From Burkholderia savannae (GTDB taxonomy: Bacteria; Pseudomonadota; Gammaproteobacteria; Burkholderiales; Burkholderiaceae): DNA of 64,000 bases. Position 1 is the first letter of the stretch, and every line of letters starts with the position of its first letter. The notes beneath the pieces were generated by a model. It was not told where the DNA came from. It saw only the letters and a program-made list of their open reading frames with translations, and made no database searches. The DNA lies in the NCBI RefSeq assembly GCF_001524445.2, contig NZ_CP013417.1, forward strand, positions 3,472,001 through 3,536,000. Direction: 5' to 3'. The position numbers and the translations under genes were made by a program. This document shows positions 7,888-16,954 of the stretch, piece after piece.

Positions 7888-9678
7888 TCAGGCGGGCTGC
7901 GCCGCCGCGCCGCCGTCCGTCGAAGGCAGGCGCACCGCCAGTTGCTGCGCGTAGCGCGCCGCCGCCGGGCCGCAAACGATGTGGAACGTGTCGCTCGCGA
8001 CCCACGCGACGTCGAGCGTCGCGAGGCGCTGGCGATCGACCGCCGACGGATCGCGCACGACGACACGCAGGCGCGTCGCCGCGACCGCGTCGAGCGACGC
8101 GACGTTCGTCGCGCCGCCGAACACCGCGAGCCAGCGCGTCGGCTCCGGATCGAGCGGCCCCGCCTGCGCGCCAGCGGCCGATGCCGCAGCGCCGGTCGCG
8201 GCCGCGGCCGCCGACGCGGCAGCCGCCGGCGCGGACGACGCCGCACCGCTGCCGAGCGTCGTGCGAATCTCGTCGGCGATGAGGTCCGCCTCCGGCCCGA
8301 TGATCACCTGCACGCTGCTGCCGCCACGCTTGAGCACGCCGCGCGCGCCGATCGTGCGCAGATCCGCTTCGGACACCTTGCCGGGATCGACGACGGACAG
8401 ACGCAGGCGCGTCGTGCACGCGTCGACGACCGACAGGTTCGCCGCGCCGCCAAGCGCCGCGATGTAGCGCTGCGCGCGCGGCACGGCGGCGCCCGCCGTC
8501 GGCGCGACGAAGCCGCCCGACGCGAACGACTGCACTTGCGCGTCGGCGCCCGCCGGCTCGCGGCCCGGCGTCGCCATGTTGAACTTGCGGATGCAGAAGC
8601 GGAACAGGCCGTAGTACGCGGCGCCGTACGCAAGGCCGAGCGGAATCGCGATCCAGCCCTTCGTCGACAGCCCGTAGTTCAGCACGTAGTCGATCGCGCC
8701 CGCCGAGAACGTGAAGCCGAGCTTCACGCCGAGCAACTGGCAGATCGCGAGCGACAAGCCCGTGAGCACCGCGTGGATCACGTACAGCACCGGCGCGAGG
8801 AACATGAAGCTGAATTCGATCGGCTCGGTCACGCCCGTCAGGAACGACGTGAGCGCCATCGAGAACAGCAGGCCGCCGACCACCGCGCGGCGCTCCTTCG
8901 GCGCTTCGTGGAACATCGCGAGGCACGCGGCCGGCAGGCCGAACATCATGATCGGGAAGAAGCCCGCCATGAAGCTGCCCGCGCTCGGATCGCCGGCGAA
9001 GAAGCGGTGCAGATCGCCCGTCACCGCCGCGCCGCCCGACGCCGGCGCGAACGTGCCGAACACGAACCAGACGAGCGAATTGATGATGTGGTGCAGCCCC
9101 GTGACGAGCAGCAGACGGTTCAGGAATCCGTAGACGAACGTGCCGATCGCGCCCGCCGTCAGCAGCCACTGGCCGACCGCGTCGATCGCGTGCTGAACCG
9201 GCTGCCACACGTAGCCGAACACGATGCCGAGCACGACGCACGCGAGCCCCGTGATGATCGGCACGAAGCGCTTGCCGCCGAAGAACGCGAGGTAGTCCGG
9301 CAGCTTGATGTCCTTGTAGCGGTTGTACAGCAGCCCCGCGACGACGCCCGCGATGATCCCGGACAGCACGCCCATGTTCAGCTTCGGATCGATGTCCTTC
9401 ATGATCGCGACTTCGATCAGATAGCCGATCGCGCCCGCGAGCGCCGCCACGCCGTTGTTATCCTTCGCGAAGCCGACCGCGACGCCGATCGCGAAGAGCA
9501 GCGGCAAGTTGTCGAAGATCGCGCCGCCCGCGTCGGCGATCATCTTGATGTTGAGCACGTCCTGCTGCCCGAGGCGCAGCAGGATGCCCGCCACCGGCAG
9601 CACCGCGATCGGCAGCATCAACGCCCTGCCCAGGCTCTGTATTTTCAGAAACGGATTCCCGTCCATTCGATCCTCCAA
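7888..9678 (-). CDS. nagE: PTS N-acetylglucosamine transporter, EIICB(B)
   Basis: This 596-residue membrane permease imports GlcNAc and phosphorylates it to GlcNAc-6-phosphate. The EIIC domain (about 1-370) starts FLKIQSLGRALMLPIAVLP and has the substrate-site motif GVTEPIEFSFMF. A first EIIB domain (about 395-475) carries the phosphorylated cysteine in VVDACTTRLR. After an Ala-rich linker, a second EIIB-like copy (about 515-590) has ASLDAVAATRLR, with Ala in place of Cys, so it cannot be phosphorylated. No EIIA domain is fused; that function is in the adjacent EIIA-HPr-EI protein. It is the last gene of the operon. Confidence 0.93.
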   Translation of the reverse strand: MEDRMDGNPFLKIQSLGRALMLPIAVLPVAGILLRLGQQDVLNIKMIADAGGAIFDNLPLLFAIGVAVGFAKDNNGVAALAGAIGYLIEVAIMKDIDPKLNMGVLSGIIAGVVAGLLYNRYKDIKLPDYLAFFGGKRFVPIITGLACVVLGIVFGYVWQPVQHAIDAVGQWLLTAGAIGTFVYGFLNRLLLVTGLHHIINSLVWFVFGTFAPASGGAAVTGDLHRFFAGDPSAGSFMAGFFPIMMFGLPAACLAMFHEAPKERRAVVGGLLFSMALTSFLTGVTEPIEFSFMFLAPVLYVIHAVLTGLSLAICQLLGVKLGFTFSAGAIDYVLNYGLSTKGWIAIPLGLAYGAAYYGLFRFCIRKFNMATPGREPAGADAQVQSFASGGFVAPTAGAAVPRAQRYIAALGGAANLSVVDACTTRLRLSVVDPGKVSEADLRTIGARGVLKRGGSSVQVIIGPEADLIADEIRTTLGSGAASSAPAAAASAAAAATGAAASAAGAQAGPLDPEPTRWLAVFGGATNVASLDAVAATRLRVVVRDPSAVDRQRLATLDVAWVASDTFHIVCGPAAARYAQQLAVRLPSTDGGAAAQPA

Positions 9679-9770
9679 TCCTTATCGTGTCTCGTCGTTG
9701 AATAATTGATCGGCTCTGTTGATTGAAACGCGCTTCGAACGCGCGCGATTGCCCGGACGGCGGACGTGCG

Positions 9771-12383
9771 TCAGTCCGCCGGCCAGATTTCGCGGCTTGC
9801 TGCCCTCACCGCCTGCGCCGATTCGAGCGCGAGCAGGTCTTGCGCGCGCTGTCGGCACAGCTGGTAATCGAGATGGCGCACCTGCGCCTTGATGCCCGGC
9901 ACCGACCCCGGGTCCACCGACAATTCCGTCACGCCGAGGCCGACGAGCACCGGCACCGCGACCGGATCGCCGCCGAGCGCGCCGCACACGCCGACCCACT
10001 TGCCATGCTTCTGCGCGCCGCGCACGGTCGCGTCGACGAGCCGCAGCACGGCCGGATGCAGGCCGTCCGCCTGCGCCGCGAGATCCGCCTGGCAGCGGTC
10101 CATCGCGAGCGTGTATTGCGTGAGGTCGTTCGTGCCGATCGACAGGAAATCCGCGTGCTTCGCGAGCTGATCGGCGAGGAGCGCGGCCGACGGCACCTCG
10201 ATCATCACGCCGACTTCGACGGCCTGCGCGCGGCCCATCGCGCGCGCGAAATCGTCGATGCGCTTCCTGATGCGCACGAGCTCGCCGACGTCCGTCACCA
10301 TCGGCAGCAGGATGCGCACCGAGCCGAACGGCTTCACCGCGAGAAGGCCCTGCAGCTGATCGTCGAGCAGATCGGGGCGCACCTGCGCGAGACGAATCCC
10401 GCGCAGGCCGAGCGCCGGGTTCGGCTCGGGCGGCAGCGTCAGGTAATCGACTTCCTTGTCCGCGCCGACGTCGAGCGTGCGGATGATCGCGGTGCGGCCT
10501 TGCAGCGCGTCGACGATCGATTGATAGCTCTGCTGATGCTCGGACGTCGTCGGCGCGGCCTGCCGATGGATGAACATCAGCTCGGTGCGCAGCAGGCCGA
10601 TCGCGTCGGCGCCGTTGTCGACGGCGACGCGCGCGTCGTCGAGCGTCGCGATGTTCGCGGCGACTTCGATCTTGTGACCGTCGCGCGTGACCGCCGCTTC
10701 GCCCGACATCCGCCGGTTCGCCTCGCGCACGCCGGCAAGACGCTGCCGCTCGTGGCGCGCGCGCTCGACGTCGAGCGCGGTCGGCGCATATTCGAGGCGG
10801 CCCGCGCTCGCGTCGACGACGACCTGCGTGCGCTCCGGAATCGCATAGAGCGCGTCGCCCACCGCGACGAGCGCCGGAATGCCGAGCTGGCGCGCGATGA
10901 TCGCCGCATGCGAGGTCGCGCCGCCGCGCGCCATCACGAGCGCCGTCACGCGCTCGCGATCGAGCGACGCCAAATCGGAAGGCGTGAACTCCTCCGCCGC
11001 GAGCACGGCTTCGGCGGGCAGCTCGCGCACGGTCGCGCTCCCGTAGCCGAGCGCGCGCAGCACGCGCTTGTCGATGTCGCGCAGATCGGCCGCGCGCTCG
11101 GCGAGGAGCGCGTCGTCGACATCGGCGAGCACGGCCGTCTGCGCGCGGATCGTCTCGCGCCACGCGAAGCCCGCGCTCTTGCCGAGGCTGATCAGATCGC
11201 GCGCGGCGTCGACAAGCGCCGGGTCCTCGAGCAGCACGCGATGCACGGCGAAGATGCCCGCTTCGCCGATCGCGCCGCGCTGCGACGCTTCGCGCACCGT
11301 CGCCTCGAGCTCCGCATCGACGGCGGCGAGCGCGCGGTCGAGCAGACGGCTCTCTGCCGCGGGCGTGCCGCTCGCGAGCTCGGGCGGCGTGATGTCGGCA
11401 TCGTCCCCGCGCACGAGCGCGCCGACCGCGATGCCGGGCGCCGCGCACACGCCCGCGAGCGTGTTCGGATCGAGCGGCGCGCGCCCGATGCCCGTGACGA
11501 CGGGCGCGGGCGACACGACGCGCGCCGGCTTCTCCTCGGCTTCGCCGTGGGTTTCGCGCAGCAGCTCGCTCGCCACCAGCTCGACCGCCTTCGCGGCGTC
11601 GCGGCCCGTGGCGACGAGCTCGACCGTCGCGTGCTCGCCCGCGCCGAGGCCGAGCAATCCGACGACGCTTTGCAGCGCCGCCTTGCGTCCTTCGAAATGC
11701 ACTTCGACGTGCGCGTCGAGCCCGCGCGCCGCTTCCCGCGCGCGCGCGGCGGGCCGTGCGTGCAGGCCGCCCGGCTGCGTGAGCGTGATCGACTTGCGCG
11801 CGTCGGCGGCATCGGCCGAGCCCGCCGCGACACCCGCACCTGCACCCGCACCCGCGCCGGCGACTGCCCCCGCCGCCGCGCCGCGCGCACGCAGCGTGAG
11901 CAGCATCGTCTCGCCCGCCTTCACGACGCCCGCGCCCGCGCGCCCGACGACTTCGAACGCGTCCGAATTCGCGATCGCGATCACCGACACGAGGCTGTGC
12001 GCGGCGCGCGCGATCGCGTCCTGATCGAATTCGATCAGCAGATCGCCCGCCGCGACGCGCGCGCCTTCCGCGATCTTCGTCGAGAAACCGAGCCCGTTCA
12101 GCTCGACCGTGTCGATGCCGATGTGCAGCAGGATCTCCGCGCCGCCGTCGGCCGCGATCGTCACCGCGTGGCCCGTGCGCGCGACGTGCGACACGATGCC
12201 CGCGCACGGCGCGACGAGCCGGCCCTCGAGCGGATCGACGCCGATGCCGTCGCCGAACATGCCGCCCGCGAACACGGGATCGGGCACGTCGGCGAGCGGC
12301 ACGACGGGGCCCGTCAAGGGAGAGACCAGCACGATCTGGTCGTGGGATGCATGCTTCAACTGTGACTCCTCGGCGCGTCTCAT
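9771..12383 (-). CDS. nagF: PTS multiphosphoryl transfer protein, EIIA-HPr-EI fusion
   Basis: One polypeptide of about 870 residues supplies all soluble phosphotransfer steps for NagE. The N-terminal EIIA(Glc-type) domain has VAPCAGIVSHVARTGHAVTI and the active His in LLHIGIDTVEL. An Ala/Gly linker follows, then HPr with GLHARPA (active His). EI follows, with its phosphohistidine in GGATSHAAIIARQLGIPAL, PEP-binding LLRTELMFIHR and GLRGIRLAQ, then IGTNDLTQYTLAMDR and the catalytic Cys in GVCGALGGDP. Start choice: ATG 12383 avoids overlap with the gene upstream. A TTG at 12359, six bases after GAGGAG, is an alternative. An upstream ATG at 12449 would overlap the deaminase and is less likely. 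Confidence 0.9.
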   Translation of the reverse strand: MRRAEESQLKHASHDQIVLVSPLTGPVVPLADVPDPVFAGGMFGDGIGVDPLEGRLVAPCAGIVSHVARTGHAVTIAADGGAEILLHIGIDTVELNGLGFSTKIAEGARVAAGDLLIEFDQDAIARAAHSLVSVIAIANSDAFEVVGRAGAGVVKAGETMLLTLRARGAAAGAVAGAGAGAGAGVAAGSADAADARKSITLTQPGGLHARPAARAREAARGLDAHVEVHFEGRKAALQSVVGLLGLGAGEHATVELVATGRDAAKAVELVASELLRETHGEAEEKPARVVSPAPVVTGIGRAPLDPNTLAGVCAAPGIAVGALVRGDDADITPPELASGTPAAESRLLDRALAAVDAELEATVREASQRGAIGEAGIFAVHRVLLEDPALVDAARDLISLGKSAGFAWRETIRAQTAVLADVDDALLAERAADLRDIDKRVLRALGYGSATVRELPAEAVLAAEEFTPSDLASLDRERVTALVMARGGATSHAAIIARQLGIPALVAVGDALYAIPERTQVVVDASAGRLEYAPTALDVERARHERQRLAGVREANRRMSGEAAVTRDGHKIEVAANIATLDDARVAVDNGADAIGLLRTELMFIHRQAAPTTSEHQQSYQSIVDALQGRTAIIRTLDVGADKEVDYLTLPPEPNPALGLRGIRLAQVRPDLLDDQLQGLLAVKPFGSVRILLPMVTDVGELVRIRKRIDDFARAMGRAQAVEVGVMIEVPSAALLADQLAKHADFLSIGTNDLTQYTLAMDRCQADLAAQADGLHPAVLRLVDATVRGAQKHGKWVGVCGALGGDPVAVPVLVGLGVTELSVDPGSVPGIKAQVRHLDYQLCRQRAQDLLALESAQAVRAASREIWPAD

Positions 12384-12408
12384 GGCTGTTTCGTCTCGTC
12401 GGTGATCG

Positions 12409-13425
12409 TCAGTGTGTTTCGGTGACTTTGTGCAGATGGCGGGGCGCATCGGGATCGCGGCCGCGTGCGGACGCGAGCTCGGCCGCCATCACGTAGAACG
12501 ACAGGATCGCGGCGATCGGATCGAGCGCCGCGTGCGCGGTGCGCGCGAGCGGCAGCGTCGCATCGGGCATGCCCGCGGGCGCGGCGAGCAGCACGCGCGC
12601 GCCGCGGGCGCGCATGTCGCGCGCGAGCTGCAGCAGGCCCTCCTGCTCGGGCCCGGGCGGCGCGAACACGAGGAGCGGATAGTCGCGGTCGATCAGCTCC
12701 ATCGGGCCGTGCCGCACTTCGGCGCTCGAGAACGCCTCGGCCTGGATGCCCGACGTTTCCTTCAGCTTGAGCGCCGCCTCCTGCGCGATCGCGAGGCCGA
12801 GCCCGCGGCCGATCACGATCATCCGCTCGACGTCGCGCAGCTCGCCGACGGCGCTCGACCAGTCGAGCCGGCCCGCCTGCTCGAGCGCGTCGGGCAGGCC
12901 GCGCAGCGCGGAGACGAGCGCGGCGTCGCGCTGCCAGAACGCGACGAGCTGCGCGGCGAGCGACAGCATCGCGATGTAGCTCTTCGTCGCGGCGACCGAC
13001 AGCTCCGGGCCCGCGAGAAGCGGCAACGGGTGCTCGCACGCGTCGGCGAGCGGCGACGGCAGCACGTTGACCGCGGCGACGGTAAGCGCGCCCGCTTCAC
13101 GCAGCGCCGTCATCGTGTTGACGAGATCCGGGCTCTTGCCCGATTGCGAGAACGCGAGCGCGAGCTGGCCCTGCACCTTGAGGGGCGCCTGCTGCAGCGT
13201 CGCGACCGACATCGGCAGCGACGCGACGGGCACGCCGAGGCGGCTCATCGTCAGGCTCGCGAAGTAGCTCGCCGCGTGATCGGAGCTGCCGCGCGCGACG
13301 GTCAGCGCGACTTGCGGCGCGTGCGCGGCGAGATGAAGCGCGAGCGCCTCGACGCGGCGCGTGTCCGCGAGCTGCGCGGCGACGACGCGCGCCGACTCGC
13401 GCGCCTCGTTAAGCATATTCGACAA
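12409..13425 (-). CDS. SIS-domain glucosamine-6-phosphate deaminase, NagB-II type
   Basis: This 338-residue protein has two sugar-isomerase (SIS) domains: ARGSSDHAASYFASL and SQSGKSPDL in the first, GRGLGLAIAQEAALKLKET and AEVRHGPMEL in the second. It corresponds to the isomerase half of GlmS without the glutaminase domain. In GlcNAc operons such proteins convert glucosamine-6-phosphate to fructose-6-phosphate and ammonia, replacing classical NagB. No classical NagB occurs in the operon, which supports this role. The first 17 bases overlap the end of nagA. Confidence 0.85.
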   Translation of the reverse strand: MSNMLNEARESARVVAAQLADTRRVEALALHLAAHAPQVALTVARGSSDHAASYFASLTMSRLGVPVASLPMSVATLQQAPLKVQGQLALAFSQSGKSPDLVNTMTALREAGALTVAAVNVLPSPLADACEHPLPLLAGPELSVAATKSYIAMLSLAAQLVAFWQRDAALVSALRGLPDALEQAGRLDWSSAVGELRDVERMIVIGRGLGLAIAQEAALKLKETSGIQAEAFSSAEVRHGPMELIDRDYPLLVFAPPGPEQEGLLQLARDMRARGARVLLAAPAGMPDATLPLARTAHAALDPIAAILSFYVMAAELASARGRDPDAPRHLHKVTETH

Positions 13426-14512
13426 TCGATTCTCCTTCGACGTAGGTCGCAGTCAGGTTCAGTTCGCGATCGAACACGACGAAGTCGGCCCACGCGCCGC
13501 GCTCGATGCGGCCGCGATCGGCGACGCCGAGGTAATCGGCCGCGTAGCGCGACATCCGGTTCGACACGTCGGCGATGGGCAGGCCGAGCGACACGAGATT
13601 GCGCAGCGCCTGGTCCATCGTCAGCGTGCTGCCGGCGAGCGTGCCGTCGGCCAGACGCACGCCGCCGAGGCACTTCGTCACGCGCTGGCTGCCGAGCCGG
13701 TATTCGCCGTCGGGCATGCCGGTGGCCGACGTGCTGTCAGTCACGACGTACAGCCGCGGAATCGCGCGCAGCGCCGCGCGGATCGCGCCCGGATGCACGT
13801 GCAGCAGGTCGGGAATGATCTCCGCGTACTCGGCGTGCGCGAGCGCCGCGCCGACGATGCCGGGATTGCGGTGATGCAGCGGCGACATCGCGTTGAACAG
13901 GTGCGTGAAGCCGCATGCGCCGTGCTTGAGCGCGGCGACCGCGTCGTCGTACGTGCCGAGCGAATGGCCGAGCTGCACGCGCACGCCGCGCGCGGCCATC
14001 TCCGAGATGATCTCGATGTGGCCGGCGATTTCCGGCGCGAGCGTGACGACGCGGATCGGCGCGATCGACAGGTACTTCAGCACCTCGTCGAGCACCGCGG
14101 ACACCGCCGCGTCCGGCTGCGCGCCGAGCTTGCCGGGATTGATGTACGGGCCTTCTAGATGCACGCCGAGCACGCGCGAGCCGCCCGGCGTGCGCACGCG
14201 CGCGACGTCGCCGAGCTCCGCGACGACGCGCATCAGCTCGTCGCGCGGCGCGGTCATCGTCGTCGCGAGCAGGCTCGTCGTGCCGTAGCGCGCGTGCGTG
14301 CGCGCGATCGTCTCGATCGCGTCGCCGCCTTCCATCACGTCCGCGCCGCCCGCGCCGTGCACGTGCAGATCGATGAAGCCGGGCAGGACGTATTGCGCGT
14401 CGTTCTTCGACGGATCGGCCGCGTCGCCCGACAGCGCCGTGATCCGGCCGTTCTCGAACTCGAGCGAGCCGTGAATCCAGCCTTCGGAGGTCAGTATGTT
14501 TCCGGTCAGCAT
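13409..14512 (-). CDS. nagA: N-acetylglucosamine-6-phosphate deacetylase
   Basis: This 367-residue amidohydrolase removes acetate from GlcNAc-6-phosphate. Metal and substrate residues of the family are visible: GFIDLHVHGAGG, VHLEGPYINPGKLGAQ, VQLGHSLGTY, the His in GFTHLFNAMSPLHHRNPG, and the catalytic Asp in VVTDSTSATGMPDGEY. It is the first enzyme gene after the regulator and overlaps the deaminase gene by 17 bases. Confidence 0.95.
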   Translation of the reverse strand: MLTGNILTSEGWIHGSLEFENGRITALSGDAADPSKNDAQYVLPGFIDLHVHGAGGADVMEGGDAIETIARTHARYGTTSLLATTMTAPRDELMRVVAELGDVARVRTPGGSRVLGVHLEGPYINPGKLGAQPDAAVSAVLDEVLKYLSIAPIRVVTLAPEIAGHIEIISEMAARGVRVQLGHSLGTYDDAVAALKHGACGFTHLFNAMSPLHHRNPGIVGAALAHAEYAEIIPDLLHVHPGAIRAALRAIPRLYVVTDSTSATGMPDGEYRLGSQRVTKCLGGVRLADGTLAGSTLTMDQALRNLVSLGLPIADVSNRMSRYAADYLGVADRGRIERGAWADFVVFDRELNLTATYVEGESIVEYA

Positions 14513-14612
14513 GACGTTCTCTGATATCTGGTGATGCGTATGGGATCGGTGCTGCTTACTGCTTGCGAGAGGGTTTGCGGGTCGTCCCGGCCGCCGCGGA
14601 CAGTCTGTCGTG

Positions 14613-15347
14613 TCAGCGTTTCAGCTCGGCGACGAAATCGTAATAGTCGTCGCGGCAATAGGTTTCGGTCGCTTCGATCGCCCGCCGATCGGCGCCGTAA
14701 CCGATCCGCGTGATGACGAGGAGCGCCGCGCCCGGCGCGAGGCCGAGCCACTGCGCGACGTCGGCCGATGCGTTCACCGCGCGAAAACGCTGCGACGCGC
14801 GCACCACCTCGACACCATGCGACTGCAGGTAGTCGTACAGCGAGCCTTCGAGCGCCTGCGGCTCGGGCACGCAGGTCGCGGGCAGCGTCGAGCGCTCGTA
14901 CGCCATCACGACGCCGTCCGCGCGCCGCAGCCGCTCGAGGCGCGCGACCGTCGCGCCGGGCGACAGGCCGAAGCGCGCGATCTCGTCGCGGCTCGCGGCG
15001 CACAGGCTGCGCGCGAGCCACACCGAATCGGGCGCGAACCCGCGCTGGCGCATCTTCGTCGTGAACCCGGCGAGCCGCGACAGCGGATCGGCGACGCGCG
15101 GCGTGATGAAGCTGCCCGCGCCGCGCACGCGGCGAATGAGGCCCTGCTCGACGAGGAGCGCGAGCGCACGGCGCGCCGTGATCCGCGACACGCCCGCCGC
15201 CGCCGACAGCCCGCGCTCCGACGGCAGCGCTTCGCCGGCGCGCCAGGCGCCGCCGCGAATCGCGCCGGCGAGATTGCGGGCGAGCTGCAAGTAGAGCGGG
15301 GTGTCGCTGCGAGCGTCCGGCGTCAGCGCCGACCAGCCGATATCCAT
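14613..15347 (-). CDS. GntR/HutC-family regulator of the nag operon
   Basis: The 244-residue protein has an N-terminal winged helix (about 15-85: TPLYLQLARNLAGAIRGG, LPSERGLSAAAGVSRITAR) and a C-terminal UTRA ligand-binding domain (about 100-240) with the usual ending (ETYCRDDYYDFVAELKR). NagR/NagQ/DasR proteins of this family bind glucosamine-6-phosphate or GlcNAc-6-phosphate and release DNA. It leads the operon, 100 bases before nagA, and has its own strong promoter, so autoregulation is likely. Confidence 0.88.
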   Translation of the reverse strand: MDIGWSALTPDARSDTPLYLQLARNLAGAIRGGAWRAGEALPSERGLSAAAGVSRITARRALALLVEQGLIRRVRGAGSFITPRVADPLSRLAGFTTKMRQRGFAPDSVWLARSLCAASRDEIARFGLSPGATVARLERLRRADGVVMAYERSTLPATCVPEPQALEGSLYDYLQSHGVEVVRASQRFRAVNASADVAQWLGLAPGAALLVITRIGYGADRRAIEATETYCRDDYYDFVAELKR

Positions 15348-15394
15348 AGGTCTCCGGGTGCGAAAACGGAAGGGCGTCGTCCGAAAGCGAGGCC

Positions 15395-15422
15395 ATTATA
15401 TAACCAAAATAATACCAGTCAA
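15395..15422 (-). promoter_or_regulatory. Sigma-70 promoter of the nag operon with probable operator
   Basis: On the minus strand TTGACT (complement of 15417-15422), 16 bases, then a perfect TATAAT (complement of 15395-15400). The spacer contains two GGT(A/T)AT-like half-sites (GGTATTA and GGTTAT), the kind of sequence GntR/HutC proteins bind. A repressor bound here would block RNA polymerase. The start codon of the regulator is about 48 bases downstream. Confidence 0.75.
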
Positions 15423-15962
15423 TTTATCGCCGGCGGCCCGCCGGAAATCGCGGAAACGGTTGCCAGACAAGGGAGACGGCACGCTCAAACCCTTTATTTA
15501 CAAAGCGTTTTGGGCTAGGTATTTACCCGATGGCGTGAAGCCTCGTTGACGTGCGTCAGATGCGCCAACCGGTTTGGGAAGCCGTTCGATTGAGACCGAA
15601 ATAGAACCAGTCATCCGTACTGGTATGTACGGCGGACGCCGCTCGCGGCCCGCGTCGGATGACGTCGTCGCGCGGCGAAAGCGGAGCGGCGCATCGGCGA
15701 TTCCCGCGACGATCCGGGCCGTGCCTCGTGGGCCGACGCGCGGCCCGGGTGCCCGGGCGAAGCGAGACGAAGAAGGAGGACGAATGGAGGAAGCCGCGAG
15801 CGGCGCGGCGTGTGCGACCTGTGCGACGTGTGCGACATGCGCCGTATCGGACTCACGGGGCGGCGAGCGTGACGGACGCTTCCCGCGGCAAGCGAGCGCG
15901 CCGGAGGGCCGCGAGCCGCCGCGAGCCGGCCGCAACGCTCGGCAGCGTGCGGCGCGCCTCGG
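15423..15962. other. Intergenic region between the nag operon and lysR
   Basis: No credible gene is seen. It holds the inverted repeat at 15606-15624 and a short 9-bp tandem repeat at 15811-15837 (TGTGCGACC, TGTGCGACG, TGTGCGACA). The reading frames are low-complexity. Confidence 0.55.
15606..15624. promoter_or_regulatory. Inverted repeat ACCAGT-N7-ACTGGT
   Basis: A perfect 6-bp inverted repeat with a 7-base spacer lies about 185 bases upstream of the nag promoter. The ACCAGT half also occurs in that promoter at 15414-15419. It may be a second binding site of the GntR regulator, allowing looping. No experiment is implied. Confidence 0.35.
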
Positions 15963-16886
15963 TCACTCGACGCCGACCGCGCTCTCGATACGCTGCGTCA
16001 CGTGCGCCTTGTGCCATTCGACGAACGAGCGCGCGGCAAGCGACAGTCCCGCCTCGCGCCACATCAGCACCAGCTCGATCAACGCCGAATCGTCGATGAG
16101 CGGCACGTATGCGACGCCCGGCTTGCGCAGCGTCGAGACGGCCGAGGGCACGATCGCGACGCCGCGTCCCGCCGCGACGAGCGCGATCATCGTCGTCATC
16201 TGCGACGCGCTCGGCCCGCGCCGCGGCGTGAAGCCCGCCGCCGCGCAAAGGTCGAACGCCTTGCGGTCGAGCGTCGAGCCGTAGCCCGGTGGAAACAGCA
16301 CGAACGGCTCGTCCGCGAGACGATCGACGGACAGCGACGCCTCGTCCGCCAGCCCGCATTCTTCGGACACCGCGACGACGAGCGTCTCGGCCGCGATCGT
16401 CTTGACCCTGCATCCCTCGTAGTCGTCGATGGAATTCTTCCAGCCGATGCCGATGTCGAGCAGGCCCTCCTTGATGCTGCGGCTCTGCTGCGCGGAAGAA
16501 GCCTCGACGAGCGACAGCTCGATGTCCGGAAACGAGCGCGCGAAATTGCGGATCAGCGTGCCGAACGCATCGCAAAGCGGCACCGAGCTCGTGTAGCCGA
16601 GCGCGACCTTGCCCTCCTTGCCGAGCGCCGCGCGCTGCGACGCGGCCTCCGCGCGATGCACCGCGTCGAGCACGTCGCGTGCGTGCGGAAGAAACAGTTC
16701 GCCTTCGGCGGTGAGCTTCACCGAGCGCGTCGAGCGATCGAACAGGCGCAAACCGAGTTCGCCTTCGAGCGCGGAAATGTGTCGAGTGAGCGGCGGCTGC
16801 GCGAGATGCAGCCGCTGCGCCGCCTTGCCGAAATGAAGCTCCTCGGCGACGACGATGAAATAGCGCAAACGTCGTAGATCGATCAT
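15963..16886 (-). CDS. LysR-family transcriptional regulator of the biosynthetic locus
   Basis: This 307-residue protein starts MIDLRRLRYFIVVAEELHFG, with KAAQRLHLAQPPLTRHISAL forming the DNA-binding helix-turn-helix. The effector domain (about 90-300) has LGYTSSVPLC and ends in the usual pattern; the closest-looking relatives are CatR/BenM-type activators. The start at 16886 is preferred over an in-frame ATG at 16916 because the latter would place coding sequence through the conserved operator at 16900-16928. It is divergent from the operon beginning at 17332 and probably activates it in response to an unknown small molecule. Confidence 0.9.
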   Translation of the reverse strand: MIDLRRLRYFIVVAEELHFGKAAQRLHLAQPPLTRHISALEGELGLRLFDRSTRSVKLTAEGELFLPHARDVLDAVHRAEAASQRAALGKEGKVALGYTSSVPLCDAFGTLIRNFARSFPDIELSLVEASSAQQSRSIKEGLLDIGIGWKNSIDDYEGCRVKTIAAETLVVAVSEECGLADEASLSVDRLADEPFVLFPPGYGSTLDRKAFDLCAAAGFTPRRGPSASQMTTMIALVAAGRGVAIVPSAVSTLRKPGVAYVPLIDDSALIELVLMWREAGLSLAARSFVEWHKAHVTQRIESAVGVE

Positions 16887-16899
16887 CTTTTCGTTCCAA

Positions 16900-16954
16900 G
16901 TATCAATCTGTCGCAATTCGGTATTGGCATTAATCGGCCTTATTGGGCGAGACT
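16900..16954 (+). promoter_or_regulatory. Putative LysR operator and promoter element, copy 1
   Basis: The 29 bases 16900-16928 (starting GTATCAATC, ending AATTCGGTATTGGC) match 37960-37988 at 27 positions. A second block at 16943-16954 (TTGGGCGAGACT) matches 38003-38014 (TCGGGGGAGACT) at the same distance. The first block contains CAAT...ATTG dyad ends, and it begins 14 bases upstream of the lysR start. A shared regulator site in front of two operons of one locus is the simplest explanation. Confidence 0.7.

Noticed and set aside
7461..8282. Open frames running through the GCTTTTC array (LFAFRFS peptide repeats)
   Set aside because: The 7-bp repeat lacks stop codons in several frames and so creates artificial open frames. 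The flanking residues look non-coding and no ribosome-binding site was found.
15811..15837. 9-bp TGTGCGAC repeat as a regulatory array
   Set aside because: Only three near-identical copies are present in low-complexity sequence, with no link to a promoter.
16887..16916. Ten-residue N-terminal extension of the LysR protein
   Set aside because: The extension would run through the conserved operator, and LysR proteins normally begin at the MIDLRRLRYF position.
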